DNA of 64,000 bases, taken from the NCBI GenBank assembly GCA_011947345.1, contig JAAVTG010000586.1:744001-808000 (forward strand), written 5' to 3'. This DNA comes from Phytophthora quininea. Taxonomy: Eukaryota; Oomycota; Peronosporomycetes; Peronosporales; Peronosporaceae. Both the position numbers and the translations under genes were made by a program. Below are positions 59,320-64,000 of this stretch, one piece after another. The notes under the pieces were generated by a model that saw only the letters and a list, made by a program, of their open reading frames with translations, was not told the DNA's origin and did no database searches. Numbering within the stretch: the stretch's first letter is position 1; each line of letters starts with the position of its first letter.

Positions 59320-59522
59320 TGGGTTGTCTGATGTGGGAAAGCACGCGCACCGAACTGTCAGACAAATACGACCGCGTGTATTATGCCGATATCATTCGTC
59401 TCGCCGCAAAAATTCTGCTATTCGGGTTTGCCTCGGACCTCCACCACAACTACGCGGGGGAATCATGTTTGGTGTCTCGACCATACTGTGTGGGATTTGC
59501 GTGTGCCAGTTTCAGCGTGTGA
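59320..59522 (+). pseudogene. Crinkler-type NTPase relic, right of mariner
   Basis: Plus-strand frame starting at the mariner end reads MGCLMWESTRTELSDKY and IIRLAAKILLFGF, matching the MGRPMWAAGDEGEF and AAKKLLLGL block of the NTPase gene at 48.7 kb. It lies opposite in strand to the relic left of the mariner, so the two are not simply one gene split by the insertion. Confidence 0.5.
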
Positions 59523-59687
59523 ACTATCGATAGTCCTCTAGACTGGTGACAAAATTTATGGCAATTCTCGCGGGCGTGTGTAAGAAAGGTGCATTCCGTA
59601 GCAATTATGTGTAGGACCCGATGCTTGCGTCGCGTGCGATAGAAGTATGACATGCGACCATCACTGCGTTACCGATGTTTATACACT
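59523..59687. other. Gap between NTPase relic and Harbinger element
   Basis: No gene seen. Confidence 0.5.
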
Positions 59688-59969
59688 AGGCGCCTTCCAT
59701 AACCCCTCTAAAAGCGTTTTATTTAAGACCGTTTAATGCTGGGGTTAGGGGCGTCGATTTGGCTCTCGGGCCGTGTCGCCACAACGTACTATCAAAACCT
59801 GCCTGAAACGCGTTAAATCTGACCGTTTTCAGTTGCCGCGCTTTATATGGATGAGTATACGGAGAGGGCACTTAGCTGCGGACAACATTTTGTATTAGTC
59901 GACAGTGTTTGGATCTTTGACGGGCGCGAAAATCTCTCATCAGTTTGAATTTTGACGCAGACTTGCGCC

Positions 59970-60651
59970 ATGCACGGAGCAGCGCTGTTGATGGCGCTGT
60001 CGTGGCATTTAACGACGCGTGAACGGCAAGCCGCAACACTAAAAGAGCTGCGTCGAAAAATACACCTCGAGGTGGTGCGCGAGGAACGCTGCCGGCTGCT
60101 CCGCGTCCGCCACTACGCGACGCTGCATTGTATTCCCGACCCAGCAGATTCGGACTGGATGACACTATGGTGCCACGGCACGGATGAAAACCTCATCCAC
60201 TTTACAAGCCTCGATCGGTGCGTATACAACTTCCTGATGAAGCGTATTCTCTAAAAGAGCTTTCTGGAATTTTTTGTGCTGAAAGATCCTCGTTTAAAGC
60301 TCTCCTGGCCCAATTTTCGTTGTTCTACAAGCTGCCTGCCTACAGACCTAAAGGAGGAAGCCCATCACGGCTCAAATTCAAGCACCAGGCGCTAGCCGTC
60401 GTGCTTGTCTACTACGTAGACTCTTTGCATGCGAAGATGGCGTATGTGCTTTTTGTGTGCCCCCGCCCACGCTCAGCCGCGTGCTTAACACCGCTGAAGC
60501 GGTGCTTGGCGAAGCTTTGGCCAGTTTCCACCTAGCCCGCATTTCATGGCCTTCTGCGCGCACTCGCTCGGCCCACATCCCTTCGCGAACTCGTCGAAGC
60601 AATCTTGATGCCGCGAGTCGAGCGGCGCGATGTCGATGGAGAGACCGATGA
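59970..60651 (+). pseudogene. Harbinger transposase, N-terminal part only
   Basis: ATG at 59,970 (MHGAALLMALSWHLTTRER). Across three frames it reads ENLIHFTSLDRCVYNFLMKR, SFKALLAQFSLFYKLP, HQALAVVLVYYVDSLHAK, and PPPTLSRVLNTAEAVLGEAL, the known N-terminal order of oomycete Harbinger transposases. The DDE core is absent, so the element is an internally deleted, non-autonomous copy. Confidence 0.7.
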
Positions 60652-60951
60652 GGTGTTTTGGCGGCCTTCGACGCCGGGGGCTCATGTCAAAGTTCCCAGG
60701 GTCGACAGAGTTCCTCTTGCGAGTCTGCATCGTAGTTCTAGTTTTAGTAGGTAAACAAATAGTCAGAGCCAACCATTGCAACAGTATACGTACAGAAAGC
60801 TTACCAGATCTGGCAGCGGGCGATGTTCTTGCAACTCGGCGGATTCGGAAGTGAGCTGGTTGGAGAGCGCGCGGATTTTCGCGCCCTCGGAAGATCGCAT
60901 TTCGAACTGGTTGCAGGCTGCGGTGTTGAAGTTGCGGCTTCGGGGTGGCAT
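60485..60951 (-). CDS. Probable second protein of the Harbinger-like element
   Basis: ATG at 60,951 (MPPRSRNFNTAACNQFEMRS). A GT-AG intron of about 90 bp (donor GTAAGC just after PLPDL) joins to TRKRNSVDPGNFDMSPRRRR. Basic middle, no recognised domain. Its convergent overlap with the transposase fragment repeats the layout of the other Harbinger elements here, so I infer a DNA-binding accessory protein. Confidence 0.4.
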
Positions 60952-61095
60952 AAAACACCAAACTAAAATATAGAGCGCCGAATTGTTTGATGGCATTAAA
61001 CAGATAGTCGATCAAACAATTCCTTTTAGGAGTGTCGTTTAATGATGTGGTTAGGGTTGCATTAAACCGTTTTAGAACGGTTATGGAAGGCGCCC

Positions 61096-62007
61096 ACTCT
61101 AAGACAAAAATTTGGGACAGCAAGAGTAGAATGGCGCTATTTACATATGGTTCTGCTGTTTGATAGGGTAATAGGGATTTGTGACGCTGACCTATTTTTC
61201 TGAGAAAAGTGGTAGGCTGGAATACAAGAATCTGGTAATGCCACCGCGACAAAACTTTGAAATACACCTTTACAAGCTAATAAAGCAGCCATTAAAGTTA
61301 TGGGTTTTGCCTTTACTAGCGAGGCGCACCAATCATTACTATGGGGCCAAGGATCGGGCTACTAGATCCCCGTAGGCGCTGATACTTGCGCCGTAACCAG
61401 TTTAGCAATAAGAACTAACCGGTAGCAGCATGGATTACTGCGGTTAGAGAGCGTCCGGCAACCATGGGCTAGATATTTACAAAGGTGTAGCCATAGACGT
61501 GGGTCGACCCATTAGCATTATCTATTCCAACGTGATGGGGTGTTACAGGTCTGAGGAGGATTGGAAACAAGAGGAAGTTGGATTTGCGCTTGAGTAGAAG
61601 AAGGACTTGTGGTCGAGACTGGAAAATGAGAGTAAGTATGATTGAGTTAGTGCTAGGTGCTTTTCCTGGGCCTCTGCTCCTGTGTTCCTGTCCACTAACC
61701 CCCTGTTCTTATTCTTGTAGCCAATTCCGAATAGAAACGCGCCAACGTAAAAACACGCCTGAAAAACACACTGACTTGAATACACACGGGTCGTACGATT
61801 GTACACACACACATGCACACACATGGTCGAGTCATACGACTTGTACGCACTCACACGTTCGCACCCGTACGAGTTGTATGATTGTACCCACACACATGTG
61901 CGCACGCCCGAGTCGTACGACTGCCCACGCAAGAGTGCGACGGAATACTCGCCAACACCCGCAGGGGCCTCTTGTGCCCTCGCCCAGTTTCTGTTTGTGG
62001 ATAGCCG
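61096..62007. repeat. Non-genic stretch with GT/AC-rich minisatellite
   Basis: Between about 61,785 and 61,925 units of roughly 45-55 bp recur, each with CACACACAT and a GAGTCGTACGACT-like palindromic core. The rest holds nothing I can name. Confidence 0.55.
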
Positions 62008-62175
62008 TGTGACGATGTGAATTACGTTTTTCTATGGATCGCGCTGTGGAGAGTTTACATATGGATGTTACTATGGAGCTGGTGTTGGATATTACGTTCA
62101 AGAGATGAAGAAGTGTGCGATAAAGAGTGTCGGTTGGGAGAAGGCAGGGATGGGCCATCAAGATTAGGAAGTGTG
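62008..62175. repeat. hAT-derived segment, inverse of 54,240-54,430
   Basis: See partner entry. Contains ATGGATCGCGCTGTGGAGAG on the plus strand, and sense for a LPNLDGPSL-like hAT motif on the minus strand. Confidence 0.8.
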
Positions 62176-62857
62176 TCCTTGAAAGGCGCGCCCAAGAAAA
62201 GGCGCGCTCTAGGAAGGCGTACTGAAGGAATCTCCGCTCTTGGAACAGGCGCCAAAGGGAACATTTGCTTGAGCGTGAGTGCACGTTACGTCCTGGTCAC
62301 CCCTCGTCCGTAAACGGGTCACCAAGAACCAAGGTATAAATTGCCACAGTGAAAGGTATTCCTGTGTGCAACCCGTCTCGCCTTGGCTAACCTCACGATG
62401 TGTGAGGCAAGGACCTGTAAATCCCCGAGCTGCCCAAGTGACCCAAGAAGCACGGCTGCCGCCCAAGACCCAGGAAGTTCTTGGATGAACATTCCAAAAA
62501 AATACTCCTTGGGAGGCCACTTCTTCGATGGAGATTCTCTACGACGGAGATTCTCTTGGATGGACATTTTTCGATGGAGGTATTTTCTTGGACGTGGATT
62601 CTGGCACTTCGCCAGGATTCGCATTCACCATGAATCCAGTAGTGTGTACCCAGAGTGTTTACGCCACGGATGATTTGAGGAGCGACGAACCCAGGATATG
62701 AGGCCGTCATCACGTCAAGCATACAAATATCAAGACTAATTCATACCTTAACGACTGCACCCAAGATCTGAGGAAGAGACTAGCGATAAAAGATATCAAT
62801 CAGAGAGTTCATTTTGCCTTGTACTGCACAAGCGCCAGTTGGTGCTCTTTGAGTGCT
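62176..62857. other. Non-genic stretch with short internal repeats
   Basis: GGAGATTCTCT, TTCGATGGAG and TTCTTGGA-type units recur between 62,515 and 62,600. Frames on both strands overlap and look like chance. Confidence 0.4.
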
Positions 62858-62862
62858 ATTCT

Positions 62863-62907
62863 CGCTTAGGGTGCGAGAGGTCCCGGATTCGATCTCCGGC
62901 AAGGCCC
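62863..62907 (+). pseudogene. Truncated tRNA-Pro (3' part) at left edge of array
   Basis: Matches the full tRNAs from the anticodon stem onward. The 5' acceptor and D arm are replaced by unrelated sequence (GTGCTCTTTGAGTGCTATT), so the internal A box and acceptor pairing are lost. Confidence 0.9.
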
Positions 62908-63225
62908 TGCTCTTTGGCGACGGCTTTTCGACGATTTTGGTCGCGATCGGCGTGTTTTACGCGGTGCTATGCGTGGCTAGCCACGTCTGTCGGGCTGCGA
63001 TGGCAACGCGCGGGTCCGACCGACCGTCCGATCAGCGTGGCGGTCGAGACAGGGCCCGACGCGCTTGCCAGTCTCACGCAGCCAGAGCAGGTCGGATTTG
63101 CTCGGTGAAGGTCTGAGAATTCGTGGCGTCGGCCGGGCATCGTGGGTGGGTCTCTGGAGCTAGGGGCAGAGGCCTGTGGAGCTGTGCTGAGGCCGCGACA
63201 TGTGGGCGGGATGCGTCGGTTGCGT

Positions 63226-63297
63226 GGCCTTGTGGTCTAGTGGTATGATTCTCGCTTAGGGTGCGAGAGGTCCCGGATTCGATCTCCGGCAAGGCCC
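63226..63297 (+). tRNA. tRNA-Pro (anticodon AGG)
   Basis: Acceptor GGCCTTG pairs with CAAGGCC. D arm with GTGGTCTAGTGG (A box). Anticodon stem CTCGC/GCGAG encloses loop TTAGGGT, giving anticodon AGG. T arm GGTTCGA-type B box (GGATTCGATCTCC). No intron. A TTTT terminator follows at about 63,316. Confidence 0.97.
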
Positions 63298-63615
63298 TGC
63301 TCTTTGGCGACGGCTTTTCGACGATTTTGGTCGCGATCGGCGTGTTTTACGCGGTGCTATGCGTGGCTAGCCACGTCTGTCGGGCTGCGATGGCAACGCG
63401 CGGGTCCGACCGACCGTCCGATCAGCGTGGCGGTCGAGACAGGGCCCGACGCGCTTGCCAGTCTCACGCAGCCAGAGCAGGTCGGATTTGCTCGGTGAAG
63501 GTCTGAGAATTCGTGGCGTCGGCCGGGCATCGTGGGTGGGTCTCTGGAGCTAGGGGCAGAGGCCTGTGGAGCTGTGCTGAGGCCGCGACATGTGGGCGGG
63601 ATGCGTCGGTTGCGT

Positions 63616-63687
63616 GGCCTTGTGGTCTAGTGGTATGATTCTCGCTTAGGGTGCGAGAGGTCCCGGATTCGATCTCCGGCAAGGCCC
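63616..63687 (+). tRNA. tRNA-Pro (anticodon AGG), second copy
   Basis: Identical to the copy 390 bp upstream, with the same flanks and the same TTTT run downstream. Confidence 0.97.
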
Positions 63688-64000
63688 TGCTCTTTGGCGA
63701 CGGCTTTTCGACGATTTTGGTCGCGATCGGCGTGTTTTACGCGGTGCTATGCGTGGCTAGCCACGTCTGTCGGGCTGCGATGGCAACGCGCGGGTCCGAC
63801 CGACCGTCCGATCAGCGTGGCGGTCGAGACAGGGCCCGACGCGCTTGCCAGTCTCACGCAGCCAGAGCAGGTCGGATTTGCTCGGTGAAGGTCTGAGAAT
63901 TCGTGGCGTCGGCCGGGCATCGTGGGTGGGTCTCTGGAGCTAGGGGCAGAGGCCTGTGGAGCTGTGCTGAGGCCGCGACATGTGGGCGGGATGCGTCGGT

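Larger units (their letters stand above)
59688..61095. mobile_element. Short PIF/Harbinger-like element with 17-bp TIRs and ACT duplication
   Basis: About 1.41 kb. Ends are (A/G)GGCGCCTTCCATAACC, left at 59,688-59,704 and inverted at the right end to 61,095. ACT flanks both ends (59,685-59,687 and 61,096-61,098), a 3-bp target duplication. Subterminal sequences are also related (CGTTTAATG motifs). Inside are a transposase fragment (+) and a second gene (-). Confidence 0.85.
62863..64000. repeat. Tandem array of 390-bp units carrying tRNA-Pro
   Basis: Units start at 62,863, 63,253 and 63,643 (tRNA anticodon stem used as reference) and look identical base for base. The first unit begins inside the tRNA; the last runs off the window 6 bp before the next tRNA would start. 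Each unit is one tRNA plus about 318 bp of GC-rich spacer. Confidence 0.97.

Noticed and set aside
62209..62722. Overlapping 100-codon minus-strand frames with repeated FLG/SIQE-like words
   Set aside because: They follow short DNA repeats and run in several frames; no consistent protein.
63261..63506. 81-codon frame repeated in each tRNA array unit
   Set aside because: Begins inside the tRNA gene and repeats only because the unit repeats; no coding evidence.

Overview
The window reads as nuclear DNA of an oomycete, most likely a Phytophthora-like Peronosporales species. This rests on dense genes with short GT-AG introns (about 45-80 bp), a Crinkler-type NTPase/nuclease gene, oomycete-style Crypton, PIF/Harbinger, pogo and mariner elements, and composite multidomain proteins. 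No rRNA, CRISPR or bacterial operon was seen.

Layout. 0-11.6 kb: a METTL1-like tRNA m7G methyltransferase (+, partial at the edge) converges on a roughly 10 kb BEACH gene (-) that carries a C-terminal ELMO domain. 11.6-27.7 kb: a transposon field. It holds a Crypton tyrosine recombinase, a decayed Harbinger, a pogo transposase, a DDE relic, and a nearly complete two-gene Harbinger element with terminal repeats. 27.7-43.5 kb: the gene island. It holds a BAR-like/MOB1 fusion, a LicD-family membrane protein, PHTF, an unassigned NLS protein, a TBC Rab-GAP, a VTT (TMEM41-like) protein, two TCAIM/J-like mitochondrial proteins and a TKL kinase. About 1.16 kb carrying the divergent VTT/J-like 5' ends is repeated in inverted orientation on the other side of the kinase. 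43.9-62.8 kb: a second transposon field. It holds a second Crypton lineage, a Crinkler-type P-loop NTPase/nuclease gene and two relics, hAT pieces, a DD39D mariner with TIRs and TA duplication, and a Harbinger element with TIRs. 62.86-64 kb: a tandem array of 390-bp units, each with a tRNA-Pro(AGG), running off the window.

Most long genes are interrupted by one-base frameshifts that are repaired by adding a base to a short homopolymer. This looks like residual long-read assembly error, so broken reading frames should not be taken at face value as pseudogenes.

Functionally the host genes lean towards membrane traffic and ER/Golgi biology (BEACH-ELMO, BAR-MOB1, TBC, VTT, LicD, PHTF). They are not an operon. 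The most novel-looking items are the BEACH-WD40-ELMO fusion with clathrin/AP2-like tail motifs, the BAR-MOB1 fusion, and the inverted duplication whose 5' halves are nearly identical while the 3' halves of the J-like genes have diverged. All assignments come from reading the sequence; no database search was run.
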